Of a stretch of 47,757 bases of DNA, positions 26,160-34,848 are shown piece after piece (the stretch's first letter is position 1; each line of letters begins with the position of its first letter). Origin of the DNA: Bacteroidetes Order II. bacterium (GTDB lineage Bacteria > Bacteroidota > Rhodothermia > Rhodothermales > UBA2364). The notes below the pieces were generated by a model, which was not told the DNA's origin, did not search any database, and was given only the letters and a program-made list of their open reading frames with translations. The translations under genes were made by a program, and so were the position numbers. The DNA lies in NCBI GenBank assembly GCA_016788705.1, contig JAEUSQ010000046.1:1-47757 (forward strand), read 5' to 3'.

Positions 26160-26482
26160 ACATTGTAGTACCCTAAAAGATAAGTGACGTATTTTTATTT
26201 GGCATAAATACTTTGAAAACAAGGAATTGAAAGTACCCTACTTCCTACACCGCCAAGGTCTCGACCATATTTTTATTCTACAAGGCTTTGTTCATACGAC
26301 ACATTTTAGCTAAACAAAAAGAAAAAGGCACTCCCAATCGAGCAGCCTCTTTCCCGAAAGAGATGAACAGAACAGATTAAAAGAAAACGCACGAACCGAT
26401 CTCCTAATACGTATGCTTATCCATACAACCTTTCCTTTGCTCATTGACTGATGAGGTGTTAGGCAAAAAGCAGGCTTGGATG
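26160..26482. other. intergenic region between convergent genes
   Basis: 323 bases with no supported gene between the AraC-type gene and the minus-strand TPR gene. It contains the candidate terminator at 26322-26353, a small hairpin CTCTTTC/GAAAGAG at 26347-26362, and nothing else that I can interpret. Confidence 0.5.
26322..26353. terminator. possible bidirectional terminator
   Basis: AAAAAGGC (26322-26329) can pair imperfectly with GCCTCTTT (26345-26352), with an inner CTC/GAG. It is flanked by an A-run on the left and Ts on the right, so it could end transcripts from both convergent genes. The stem is interrupted. Confidence 0.4.
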
Positions 26483-27415
26483 TTACGAAAGCCGCATTAG
26501 CTCTTTTTTCAAAAACTTTTGCGCTCCTTCAACATCCGCCCACAAGTTATGAAGGTATTGTGCATATTCAAGATCAATTTCAAAGGCTTCTTCTATTTTT
26601 TCAGGCGCTTCCAGCCCCGCCATCTCGTAAGCATACAAAGGGTGCTTTTGGATGGCTTCCTGAAGAAAACGCGGGGCTTGTTTTTTCTCCAGCATAAAAG
26701 CCGCTAATGCTTTGCCGTATAACATCGCGGCTGAATCATCATCTTCAAAGTCTTGACAAATCTCTAAGGCCATTTGTGGTTCTTCGCAGACCAGCAAACA
26801 ATCCACCAGACGACGACGTACATTCAAGATATCTGCCCCATCAAACTGCAATTGTATCATACCCAACTCAATCGCTTGGTCATAATTCCCCATCAGTTCC
26901 TGCTCTTGTCCCAAGAAATATAGGCTATTTAAAAAAGAACTATTCTCAGGATAGCTACTTGGGAAATGAATGTCTTCTATACTCTCAAAACCAAACTGGT
27001 CTAACTGATTCAAGACCACATTCAAATGAACGCCAAGAATGGTGATGGCCCGCTCGTATAGCGCTAAATACGCACCTTCCTCCATCTCCTCCGGATCAAT
27101 TTGCAGCAAAACATTTGCATATGCAAGTCTTAAGGCCATGCTCCCCGGTATTTGATCCATCAAGGCTTCTATGCCCTCCTTTGCCCCCGCCACATCGCCT
27201 TCTATTGCCTGTGCTTGCGATTCCATCAATTTCAATCCTATTTCGGGCGGCAATGCAGGTTCAAGAACTTTAAAGTTTGTATTATCTTCCGAGACCACCT
27301 TTATGTGGCGAAGCATTTCTGTCAATTCCTCCATAATTTCTTGTTCTTTACGCTGCCATGCAACGACTTCATCGGAAGGGGATGCGCCATCAAAATCTTG
27401 TCCGTTTTTTGTCAT
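26483..27415 (-). CDS. cytosolic TPR-repeat protein of unknown function
   Basis: A 310-residue acidic protein without signal peptide or membrane helices. It is helical throughout, with TPR-like units such as AQAIEGDVAGAKEGIEALMD, FLGQEQELMGNYDQAIELGM and LVDCLLVCEEPQMALEICQD. It begins MTKNGQDFDGASPSDEVVAWQRKEQEIMEE, perhaps a coiled-coil start. TPR proteins usually act as scaffolds; no partner is evident. The gene is divergent from the GH13 gene, with 75 bases between the two starts. Confidence 0.78.
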   Translation of the reverse strand: MTKNGQDFDGASPSDEVVAWQRKEQEIMEELTEMLRHIKVVSEDNTNFKVLEPALPPEIGLKLMESQAQAIEGDVAGAKEGIEALMDQIPGSMALRLAYANVLLQIDPEEMEEGAYLALYERAITILGVHLNVVLNQLDQFGFESIEDIHFPSSYPENSSFLNSLYFLGQEQELMGNYDQAIELGMIQLQFDGADILNVRRRLVDCLLVCEEPQMALEICQDFEDDDSAAMLYGKALAAFMLEKKQAPRFLQEAIQKHPLYAYEMAGLEAPEKIEEAFEIDLEYAQYLHNLWADVEGAQKFLKKELMRLS

Positions 27416-27490
27416 TTTGATATCGGGTTGTATTGTAGCTTAAACACTTTGTTTTCATCCAAAATAACCTTCAAACGTTCCTTCATCCCT

Positions 27491-28921
27491 ATGTCCCAAT
27501 CTGTCTCAACACCCAATTGGGTGAAAAATGCGATATTTTATCAGATATTCCCCGACCGCTTTGCAAAAGGACGTCAAGTCATTCATCCTCCACATCTAAA
27601 ATTTAAACCTTGGGGTAGTCCACCCGAAGAACAAGGTTATCAAGGTGGAGACTTATATGGCATCGTAGAAAAATTGGACTACCTCCAATCGTTGGGGATC
27701 AATGCACTTTACCTAAATCCCATTTTTTCCTCTGCAGCCAACCATCGTTACCACACGTTCGATTATTACACCGTTGATCCCTTGCTTGGTGGAAATGACG
27801 CCCTACGCCTTCTCCTTGACGAAGCCCATGCACGCAACATGAAAGTGGTCTTGGATGGTGTATTCAACCATGCCAGCCGAGGATTCTGGCAATTCCATCA
27901 CATTTTGGAAAATGGAGGAAATTCACCCTATATAGATTGGTTCACCGTACACGACTGGCCGCTACGACCGTATCCAGAAGATGACAAGCCGATTAATTAC
28001 AACGCTTGGTGGAATCTTGCCGCGCTTCCCAAATTTAATTTCAACAACCCTGATGTACAAGATTATTTCTTGGACGTAGCCCGTCATTGGTTAGCGTTTG
28101 GTATAGATGGCTGGCGCCTTGATGTGGGCAACGAAATTGAAGACCATACCTTTTGGCAACGATTCCGCGAGGTCGTAAAGTCCGCAAATCCAGAAGCCTA
28201 TATAGTGGGCGAGGTCTGGGTGGAAGCCCAGCCTTGGCTTCAGGGCGACCAATGGGATGCGACGATGAACTACATGATGGCTTGGTCTGCCATGAGTTTT
28301 GCAGGAAACCGCTCTCTCCGGCCGGGCTATAGCCGCGACCTCATGAACCTATCCGCTCTGGATGCGCCGGCTTATGCCAAGGTATTGGCCCACATGCTGG
28401 GTCTATATGATCCAGAAATTGTTTATGCCCAACTCAATATGTTAGACAGCCACGATACGGCACGGGCACTTTGGATTTTGCAAGAAGATAAAACGGCGCT
28501 CCGGCTCGCCTTTTTGTTATACATGACTTTACCCGGCGCACCTTGTATTTACTACGGAACCGAGATTGGGATGACGGGAGGAGATGATCCGGGGTGTCGC
28601 GCCGCTTTCCCTTGGGAAGAACCGGAAAAGTGGGATCGGGACTTATTTGTCTATTACCAGCAGGCCATCGCCCTACGCAATACCCAATCCGTTTTGCGTA
28701 CAGGTGACTATGAGTTGGTACATGCAGAAGACATGAACCTAATTTTCCGTCGTCGCGACGAACTACAGGAAGCATTGGTGTACATTAATGCAGGAACCGA
28801 AGCGCGCTCTTTTGACATGCCTGAAGGCCATTGGCAACAGATTTGGCCCGAAACCACAGAAACCTATGAAGGGATTGTGGTTCCTGAAATGACAGGCGTA
28901 GTTTTATTAAAACGGACTTGA
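27491..28921 (+). CDS. intracellular GH13 alpha-glucan hydrolase (cyclomaltodextrinase/neopullulanase-like)
   Basis: Predicted cytoplasmic alpha-amylase-superfamily enzyme of 476 residues, hydrolysing alpha-1,4 links in maltodextrins or cyclodextrins. The four GH13 regions are intact: LDGVFNH (about 121-127), GWRLDVGNE with nucleophile Asp211, IVGEVW with acid/base Glu241, and MLDSHDT with Asp322. HRYHTFDYYTVDP and the NHASRGFWQFHHILENG segment are typical of the cyclomaltodextrinase/neopullulanase group, but the N-terminal dimerisation domain of that group is absent. No signal peptide. The ATG at 27491 is used because the frame upstream overlaps the TPR gene. A maltose-type transporter gene lies nearby. 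Confidence 0.9.
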   Translation: MSQSVSTPNWVKNAIFYQIFPDRFAKGRQVIHPPHLKFKPWGSPPEEQGYQGGDLYGIVEKLDYLQSLGINALYLNPIFSSAANHRYHTFDYYTVDPLLGGNDALRLLLDEAHARNMKVVLDGVFNHASRGFWQFHHILENGGNSPYIDWFTVHDWPLRPYPEDDKPINYNAWWNLAALPKFNFNNPDVQDYFLDVARHWLAFGIDGWRLDVGNEIEDHTFWQRFREVVKSANPEAYIVGEVWVEAQPWLQGDQWDATMNYMMAWSAMSFAGNRSLRPGYSRDLMNLSALDAPAYAKVLAHMLGLYDPEIVYAQLNMLDSHDTARALWILQEDKTALRLAFLLYMTLPGAPCIYYGTEIGMTGGDDPGCRAAFPWEEPEKWDRDLFVYYQQAIALRNTQSVLRTGDYELVHAEDMNLIFRRRDELQEALVYINAGTEARSFDMPEGHWQQIWPETTETYEGIVVPEMTGVVLLKRT

Positions 28922-29405
28922 TTTTTTCCAAAACCAGCAAACCTATAACCTTGCCCAGACGCATTTTCTGCACTCGGGAAAAATCTTTTTTATGGGGAAG
29001 GCCCCTTGCCTTGTGTACGGCCAATACATGGTTTGGGAACTTTTGCCACAGGGCAGACAGGGCAAGGTTTGGGTTAAATGGCTCGCATCGCTTTGCCACA
29101 AATGCTTGTTTACAACATTCATCAGCATCGCCTAACGTACATCAGGCATCCGTTCATGCACCACCCATCTATGTCGCTTAAGAAGCCAATAGCCTGGATT
29201 TCGCTCTCGCCCTTAATGGAATCCTAACAGACCCAAACCAGGCCGTATCTTTTAATCTTTTACCCCAAAGTTCTATTTGGGCCTATGTTCCTCAAAGCAC
29301 TTCCGACAACTTTGCACCTCATTTTGTCCGGAAAATTTGACACGCACTTACAAGGTTCCTATACATGCGGCGCGGCCAATTGCGGTAGATTGTGTTCAAA
29401 AACAC
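28922..29405. other. long leader upstream of the decarboxylase gene, possible gene remnant
   Basis: 484 bases with no complete gene. In one plus-strand frame, 29182-29340 is open and reads like protein (SLDFALALNGILTDPNQAVS, later SSIWAYVPQSTSDNFAPHF), but it has no start codon and is preceded by a stop. It may be a decayed fragment or chance. A sigma70-like promoter sits at 29337-29365. No tRNA or riboswitch fold was recognised. Confidence 0.4.
29337..29365 (+). promoter_or_regulatory. candidate sigma70-like promoter of the decarboxylase gene
   Basis: TTGACA (29337-29342), exactly 17 bases, then TATACA (29360-29365), 40 bases before the ATG at 29406. This is a near-consensus Escherichia coli-type promoter, rather than the TAnnTTTG type usual in Bacteroidota. 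Confidence 0.5.
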
Positions 29406-31595
29406 ATGGAACATCACCCTGCAAAAAGCCAAAATCGGCTACACGACCCCAGCAAGATTGAGGGGATCACCCAAAACCCACTATCGGCATGGTTTCTCGG
29501 TCCCAAAGCAGAACATGCCGATGTTTGGGCGCAAATGCTCATGAACATTTTTAACGATTATATTCATTGGCGACGCAATTATTTCCCTGAAGACCCCATC
29601 ATCATCAGCCGAACCAAAAGAAGGCAACATGAGCACTGGTTTGACCAATTAGATACCGAGTTAGAAACCGTACTAAATCAGCTAAAAGCCCACTTCCCGT
29701 TTTATTCGCCACGTTATATTGCCCATATGCTCAGCGAGCAAACCTTGCCTTCGGTGGTGGGGTACTTTGCAGGTATGCTCTATAATCCCAACAATGTCAC
29801 CGATGAATCGGCCTCGGTAACGGTTCCATTAGAATTGAAAGTAGGTAAAATGATTGCAGAAATGCTGGGTTATAATCCAGAAACTGCTTGGGCGCATATT
29901 TGTTCTGGTGGTACAGTGGCCAATATCGAGGCCCTTTGGGTGGCCAGAACCGTACAATTTCTGCCCTTTATAGTACAAGAATATTGCCAAAAACACCAAC
30001 TCGCCTTCCAAATCCGGACGCCCAATATGGCACAGGGCCATACGATTTCTATTTTGGAAGTACCCCCTCAAACCCTCATCGCCCTAAAATCTGATCAATC
30101 TGTACGCATCCTGCGCAACTTAGCCCATTACCTGATTTATGAAAAGCGTCAAGTTCCGGAAGTGGTTTTACATGAAATAAATGAGCATGTAGCGAATAGC
30201 CTTTTTAATGTAAGCAAACGTGGTTTATTTACCGTTCTGCATCGTCTGGGGCTTAATCCCCGCCTTTACGTCTCGGAATCGGCGCATTACAGTATCAAAA
30301 AAGCGGCGAATATCTTGGGTTATGGTGAGGATGCAGTTGTACCCGTTCCAGTGGATGCCCGATTCCGAATGGATGTCCACGCCCTTCGCGAATTGCTCCT
30401 ACACCAAAAGCCGGAGGAATATACCGCCAGTGTCATTGCCGTAGCGGGTACAACCGAAGAAGGAGCGGTGGACCCCGTCCATCGCATAAAATTTCTCCGT
30501 GATGAGTTCAATAAGGACCATAACCGTTCTTTTTGGTTGCATGTGGATGGCGCGTGGGGTGGATATTTTCGCAGTATTTTTTGTCATCCGGATCTTGCAA
30601 AAAAAGAACCTGGTGGAATGGGCGATGTGTTACAGTCCTATGCAGATAAATTGGATGTCCGTGAGTCCTTTACCATTACACGGCAAGGCAAAACCCTAAG
30701 CCCTCCGATCGAAATATCGTGGCGCGACCCCGAAATATATGGAGCCTTTTTGGCATTTCCGGACGCCGATTCGATTACGATTGATCCACACAAAATGGGC
30801 TATATCCCGTATCCGGCAGGTATCATTGCATTCAAGCAAGGAATTGTAACCGAGCATATCGTCCAGAAAGCCCAATACATCTCGGAAGAAGAAGGCGGCC
30901 TCCATCACCTTGATCATACACCGATCATTCATGCTGTTGGGCCCTACATTCTGGAAGGCTCAAAGCCAGGAGCGGCGGCGGCGGCTTGTTATCTTGCACA
31001 CAAAACCATTCCGCTTGAAACACACGGGCATGGCAAAATCATCCGAACCAGTGTTTTAAACACCCGCCGTTTTGCACAATACCTAAATCATCACAAAAAA
31101 CTATTCCGATACTTGGATGAGGAAGTTTTTGGAAAAGAAAATACGAGCAAATTCCCATTTACCTTCGTACCCGTTTATGACCCGCCCGATACCAATATTG
31201 TGTGTTTTGTAGCCGTTCCGATGGCGTGGCACGACGACACGTTGGTGCGGGTGGATAGCAGCCTCATAGAACTGAATCGGCTAAACCAAATGATCTATGA
31301 CCGTTTTACAATCCGCAATAAACAAGATACCCGTAAAAGTTTGTATTCTCAGGATTTTTTTGTCTCGCGTACACGGTTTATGGCCTCACAATACGCCACC
31401 AAGTCGGTTTCGGCATTGCTTAAAATGCTCAGGGTGAGTAAAGCCGATTACAAAAAAGAAGGGTTATTTGTCCTACGCTCCACCGTCATGAATCCTTGGC
31501 ATCATCAGGCACAAGTGGCGGGAAAAGACTATCTCTTCGACTTCCTCTTGTCGCTGCATGAGGAAACACGGGAAATACGAGACCTGGTACAATAA
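29406..31595 (+). CDS. PLP-dependent group II decarboxylase, tyrosine decarboxylase-like
   Basis: Predicted cytoplasmic amino acid decarboxylase of 729 residues. Key segments align by eye with enterococcal tyrosine decarboxylase: RYIAHMLSEQTLPSVVGYFA, AHICSGGTVANIEALW, AGTTEEGAVDP, HVDGAWGG (Asp381), DPHKMGYIPYPAG with the PLP lysine Lys463, and YILEGSKPGAAAAACYLAHK. PLP-stacking His294 is in ESAHYS. It is about 100 residues longer than the enterococcal enzyme, partly through a segment at about 395-450. Aromatic L-amino acids are the likely substrates; glutamate or aspartate cannot be excluded. No amine/amino acid antiporter gene is adjacent, unlike typical tyramine operons. The ATG at 29406 is preferred to the TTG at 29277. 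Confidence 0.88.
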   Translation: MEHHPAKSQNRLHDPSKIEGITQNPLSAWFLGPKAEHADVWAQMLMNIFNDYIHWRRNYFPEDPIIISRTKRRQHEHWFDQLDTELETVLNQLKAHFPFYSPRYIAHMLSEQTLPSVVGYFAGMLYNPNNVTDESASVTVPLELKVGKMIAEMLGYNPETAWAHICSGGTVANIEALWVARTVQFLPFIVQEYCQKHQLAFQIRTPNMAQGHTISILEVPPQTLIALKSDQSVRILRNLAHYLIYEKRQVPEVVLHEINEHVANSLFNVSKRGLFTVLHRLGLNPRLYVSESAHYSIKKAANILGYGEDAVVPVPVDARFRMDVHALRELLLHQKPEEYTASVIAVAGTTEEGAVDPVHRIKFLRDEFNKDHNRSFWLHVDGAWGGYFRSIFCHPDLAKKEPGGMGDVLQSYADKLDVRESFTITRQGKTLSPPIEISWRDPEIYGAFLAFPDADSITIDPHKMGYIPYPAGIIAFKQGIVTEHIVQKAQYISEEEGGLHHLDHTPIIHAVGPYILEGSKPGAAAAACYLAHKTIPLETHGHGKIIRTSVLNTRRFAQYLNHHKKLFRYLDEEVFGKENTSKFPFTFVPVYDPPDTNIVCFVAVPMAWHDDTLVRVDSSLIELNRLNQMIYDRFTIRNKQDTRKSLYSQDFFVSRTRFMASQYATKSVSALLKMLRVSKADYKKEGLFVLRSTVMNPWHHQAQVAGKDYLFDFLLSLHEETREIRDLVQ

Positions 31596-31679
31596 TAATT
31601 TATCAAAACACGTGAAACCAGTCCGTTTTTTGCACGTAGCCTAAACTGTTCAACTTGATAATCACTCCACTAAAAACCC

Positions 31680-32057
31680 ATGAAGAACAAAACCAATTGG
31701 CCGCACATTTTATTCATAATTGGTGTTGTCGCCACACTCCTCGGTGCAATAGACCCTTTAGAAGGTTCCATTGTCATATTTATAGGCAGTGTCCTATTAG
31801 CCTTTTCCACACGCCTCAGCCACGATCCTGATCACAAAACATTTCTGATGGCCTTTGTGTTGATGGCCATTGGGGTTACGGCCATGTGGATTTTTACGGC
31901 ATTAGGTGGCATTGGCGGGACAAGTCCATACCCGCTTTGGTGGGGCATCCTCATTTTACCCTACCCAATTGGTTGGTTCCTCGCTTTGTATGCCCTGATT
32001 CGTCGTTGGTTGAACCGAAAACACATCAACAAGCCCTCTGAATCAAACGCGCTCTAA
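31680..32057 (+). CDS. small four-helix membrane protein of unknown function
   Basis: A 125-residue protein with four predicted transmembrane helices (about 9-24, 29-45, 56-76 and 84-108) separated by short loops, and a basic C-terminus RRWLNRKHINKPSESNAL. No recognised family or charged residue pattern suggests a transporter. It lies 84 bases after the decarboxylase gene on the same strand and overlaps the end of the convergent propeller gene by 15 bases. Confidence 0.72.
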   Translation: MKNKTNWPHILFIIGVVATLLGAIDPLEGSIVIFIGSVLLAFSTRLSHDPDHKTFLMAFVLMAIGVTAMWIFTALGGIGGTSPYPLWWGILILPYPIGWFLALYALIRRWLNRKHINKPSESNAL

Positions 32058-33080
32058 TTTATACGGATATACCTTTCCTGAATTCCACTGAGGAACGTAT
32101 AGATTCTGATCGTCATCCACACAAACATCGTGTGGATATTGAAACAAGGGGAATGCCTGACACATTTCTTGGAGTTGACCTTCATTATAAGTCGGTTCAA
32201 GTCCTCCAAGGTTTGAGACCACCCGATTCGTTTCATCCAAAATGGTGATAAAGCCAGAGCCTCCATTAAAGCCTAACTTTTCGGAGACCAACACAGCCGC
32301 ATAAAGATAAGTGCCATATATAACCGGACGACACACCCATGCCCCCGGTAGATGTACTTTACCTTGATATTCCCCCGATAAACTAAAGCGTTTGAAGGTA
32401 TGATCCGGACGGGATGTGATCCACAAAAAAGGGTCTTCAGGATTCCGGACATCCACACAGACTCCGTGTGCATTATTCAATTGGCTTTGTCCAGTACCTT
32501 TCCCACCAAAATGCCGGATATAATTCCCGCTGTGGTCATACTGGACGATCCAATCTAACCCATAACCATCTGCCACATAAAAATCACCATTCGGGGCAAC
32601 CGCCACCTCGGTAGGGATGTATTGTTCTGCCGAGTCGTAAACACCGCTCTCCTCTGGATAATCCAAAACCATCACTTCTTTTCCAGATAACGTGGTTTTA
32701 ATTACTTGGTGGCGTGTATTGTCGCAGATAAACAAAAAATCCTCCCCGTTTTCCCGACTCAGGGTAAGGCCGTGTGCTCCAGGATATTCGTTTCCCCATG
32801 ATTCGATGAAATGCCCACTTTTGTCATAAATCACCACGTTATTACGTACTTCATTGGTCAACAATAAGATACGCCCTTGTGAGTCTTGTACCATCTCGTG
32901 GCAATCGTTCACAGGAGTGACGGATGGATCCAGTTGCCCCCATCCCAAGTTTACGATGTATCGAAATTCCCCCTGCCCAACGATCAATCGGCCCTGTTTG
33001 TCAGTTGTAAAATCAGTTTTTTGGCCGAGCCAGCCCTTTGCTTTGGCCATCTCTGCCGTTAGATATTGCGTGTGTGTCAT
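32043..33080 (-). CDS. NHL-type six-bladed beta-propeller protein
   Basis: A 345-residue protein made of NHL-like repeats: NDCHEMVQDSQGRILLLTNE, KSGHFIESWGNEYPGAHGLT, PTEVAVAPNGDFYVADGYG, HSGNYIRHFGGKGTGQSQLN and YPHDVCVDDDQNLYVPQWNSG. These predict a six-bladed propeller, similar to the peptidyl-alpha-hydroxyglycine lyase/NHL group. No signal peptide is visible, unusual for a group often secreted, so it may be cytosolic. Function unknown; propellers of this kind bind proteins, peptides or sugars, or act as lyases and lactonases. It converges with the small membrane protein gene. Confidence 0.82.
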   Translation of the reverse strand: MTHTQYLTAEMAKAKGWLGQKTDFTTDKQGRLIVGQGEFRYIVNLGWGQLDPSVTPVNDCHEMVQDSQGRILLLTNEVRNNVVIYDKSGHFIESWGNEYPGAHGLTLSRENGEDFLFICDNTRHQVIKTTLSGKEVMVLDYPEESGVYDSAEQYIPTEVAVAPNGDFYVADGYGLDWIVQYDHSGNYIRHFGGKGTGQSQLNNAHGVCVDVRNPEDPFLWITSRPDHTFKRFSLSGEYQGKVHLPGAWVCRPVIYGTYLYAAVLVSEKLGFNGGSGFITILDETNRVVSNLGGLEPTYNEGQLQEMCQAFPLFQYPHDVCVDDDQNLYVPQWNSGKVYPYKLERV

Positions 33081-33264
33081 GTGAAAGGAGGTTGAATGGT
33101 TATTCAGAAATTGCGTTTTGGGAGCAATGCCTTAACCATAATACCACTTCCGTAACGGTATATCAATCCGTTTTTTGGAAAAAATACCTTTGTTTCGTTT
33201 GACCATTTCCCACTGGTTTTGTACTTTAATATGGCCTTTTTACCCATATCCACAACCTACTCGA

Positions 33265-33771
33265 ATGAAAAAACCACCCTTCCGTATTGTTTTTGTTTGT
33301 CTCGGCAATATTTGCAGAAGTCCATTGGCCGAGGGCGTTTTCCGCCATTTGGTTCGAGAAGCCGGATTAGAAGAACGATTTGAAATTGCTTCCGCCGGAA
33401 CAGGTGGATGGCATGTAGGTGAGCCACCGGATCGTCGGATGACCAAAACCGCCGCACAGCATGGCGTGGATATCTCCAAACAACGGGCACAGCAATTTAA
33501 AGCCCGTTTTTTGGATCAGTATGACCTAATTCTCGGTATGGATCGCTCGAATGTGGAAAATATGCTTTTGATTGCGGGTGCGGGCGACGAGTTGGATGCC
33601 GATGTCCAGAAGGTGCGCTTGTTTCGGGATTTTGACCCCATGCCCAGTAATGGTGAGGTACCCGACCCATACTATGGCGGGCAAAAGGGCTTTGACGAGG
33701 TGTATGAAATGGTCTTGCGAACGTGCAAAAACCTTTTGTCACACCTACAAGAGTTGGGACAAGGCCCATAA
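33265..33771 (+). CDS. low-molecular-weight protein tyrosine phosphatase
   Basis: A 168-residue cytosolic phosphatase removing phosphate from phosphotyrosine, often linked in bacteria to polysaccharide export control. The P-loop is VCLGNICRSP (nucleophile Cys12 and Arg18), and the general-acid segment is VPDPYYGG. The start at ATG 33265 gives MKKPPFRIVFVCLGN; the open frame extends to 33175 but without family support. No tyrosine kinase or capsule genes are nearby. Confidence 0.92.
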   Translation: MKKPPFRIVFVCLGNICRSPLAEGVFRHLVREAGLEERFEIASAGTGGWHVGEPPDRRMTKTAAQHGVDISKQRAQQFKARFLDQYDLILGMDRSNVENMLLIAGAGDELDADVQKVRLFRDFDPMPSNGEVPDPYYGGQKGFDEVYEMVLRTCKNLLSHLQELGQGP

Positions 33772-33894
33772 ATGGCACTTACTTCCTCCGTCTTCTCTCT
33801 CCTACTTTAGGCTTGGTGAATATGCAAAGGGTCTTTTATACTTCACAAAAGCAAAGAAAGAGGCACCTCGTCAAAATCCGTGAGATCATAACGC

Positions 33895-34143
33895 TCAGGC
33901 TTCTTTCATCCAAAAAAAGTAATATCCCTTGGTCATGGAAAATGGTGTCATAGAAGAGGGCTCTGCGGTATTGAGTGCTTCCACGGTAACCAGCTGCCAC
34001 CCCTCGTCTCCCATCTCGTTCAGATGGTCTTTAAAATAACCGCTTCGTACCAACGAATGTGGATCGGTGCGCGGTGCCGATTCATACCATTTTTTTTCGG
34101 ATGGAATTTCGACAAATGTGGTTTTGTACAGATATTTAGGCAT
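33895..34143 (-). CDS. small DUF4177-like protein
   Basis: An 82-residue protein with the pattern of DUF4177: an initial strand YLYKTTFVEI, then LNEMGDEGWQLVTVEAL and a final GYYFFWMKE strand. Function unknown. It is the last gene of a minus-strand set that begins with the M1 aminopeptidase, 29 bases after the PAP2 gene. Confidence 0.72.
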   Translation of the reverse strand: MPKYLYKTTFVEIPSEKKWYESAPRTDPHSLVRSGYFKDHLNEMGDEGWQLVTVEALNTAEPSSMTPFSMTKGYYFFWMKEA

Positions 34144-34172
34144 CGTATCTCTTTACTGAGGTATTGAAAAAG

Positions 34173-34838
34173 TTAAAAATTTTTATGGAAGGAAAATCCC
34201 AGTGGTACCATCTGATATTGCACCCTGTCGTTCCGCCATGATTTTGGCGTAATCCGGTTGATATTCCGGTGTACCAAATATGCCACCCCGCTCCCGATAA
34301 CCGCACCAGCCAATATATCAGAAGGGTAATGTACCCCATTCCAAACCCTTGACAAGCCCACACTTCCAGCCCACAAATACGCAGGAACCACAACATACCA
34401 TTTTTGGTGTTGTATGGTCAAGGCTGTGGCCAGGGCAAAAGCAAGTGTTGCATGGCCAGAAGGCATACTATACGAGTCGTTCGCAGGAACGGTCTTTTCT
34501 CCCCGATAATAGGCGATATTGGGCAATGTTTGATAGGGACGCAGCCGCTTAAAGGTTCTTTTGAGGGCTTCCATGGCCGCATAACTCCCCACACCAGATG
34601 CAACCACCGCCCAACCCTGTTCTAACGTATACTCACGGATATTCGCGGCACCGGCTGTCATGGCACCCGCAGGGATCAACAAAAAAAGAGGGTATGAACT
34701 CCGATCCGCAACTTGCATGGTTTTAGAAAACAAGGGCGTTTCGTGCGCATAAATTTTGTTCAGTGCTTCATGATCCCAATCCGATTGTGCCATTGCGAAT
34801 AGCGGACAGACTAATAAGAGCAGCAAATAGTTACGCAT
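34173..34838 (-). CDS. exported or membrane PAP2-family phosphatase
   Basis: A 221-residue PAP2 enzyme with an N-terminal signal peptide (MRNYLLLLLVCPLFAMAQ). The three catalytic motifs are complete: KRTFKRLRP, PSGHATLAFALA and SRVWNGVHYPSD. Hydrophobic stretches between them suggest a membrane-associated enzyme with a periplasmic active site, acting on lipid phosphates such as undecaprenyl pyrophosphate, PGP or lipid A phosphate; the exact one is not evident. The ATG at 34838 gives the signal peptide; upstream in-frame residues overlap the M1 gene end. It starts 10 bases after the M1 stop, so they form an operon. Confidence 0.88.
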   Translation of the reverse strand: MRNYLLLLLVCPLFAMAQSDWDHEALNKIYAHETPLFSKTMQVADRSSYPLFLLIPAGAMTAGAANIREYTLEQGWAVVASGVGSYAAMEALKRTFKRLRPYQTLPNIAYYRGEKTVPANDSYSMPSGHATLAFALATALTIQHQKWYVVVPAYLWAGSVGLSRVWNGVHYPSDILAGAVIGSGVAYLVHRNINRITPKSWRNDRVQYQMVPLGFSFHKNF

Positions 34839-34848
34839 AGATTTAGAT

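Noticed and set aside
26347-26362. CTCTTTC/GAAAGAG hairpin
   Set aside because: The loop is only two bases and no T-tract follows; it overlaps a more plausible terminator structure.
27470-27483. LacI-like half-site before the GH13 gene
   Set aside because: Only about 6 of 10 fixed positions match; many such sites are expected by chance.
28785-29099. 104-codon minus-strand frame over the end of the GH13 gene
   Set aside because: It overlaps the coding region of the GH13 gene, has no recognisable motif and no context support.
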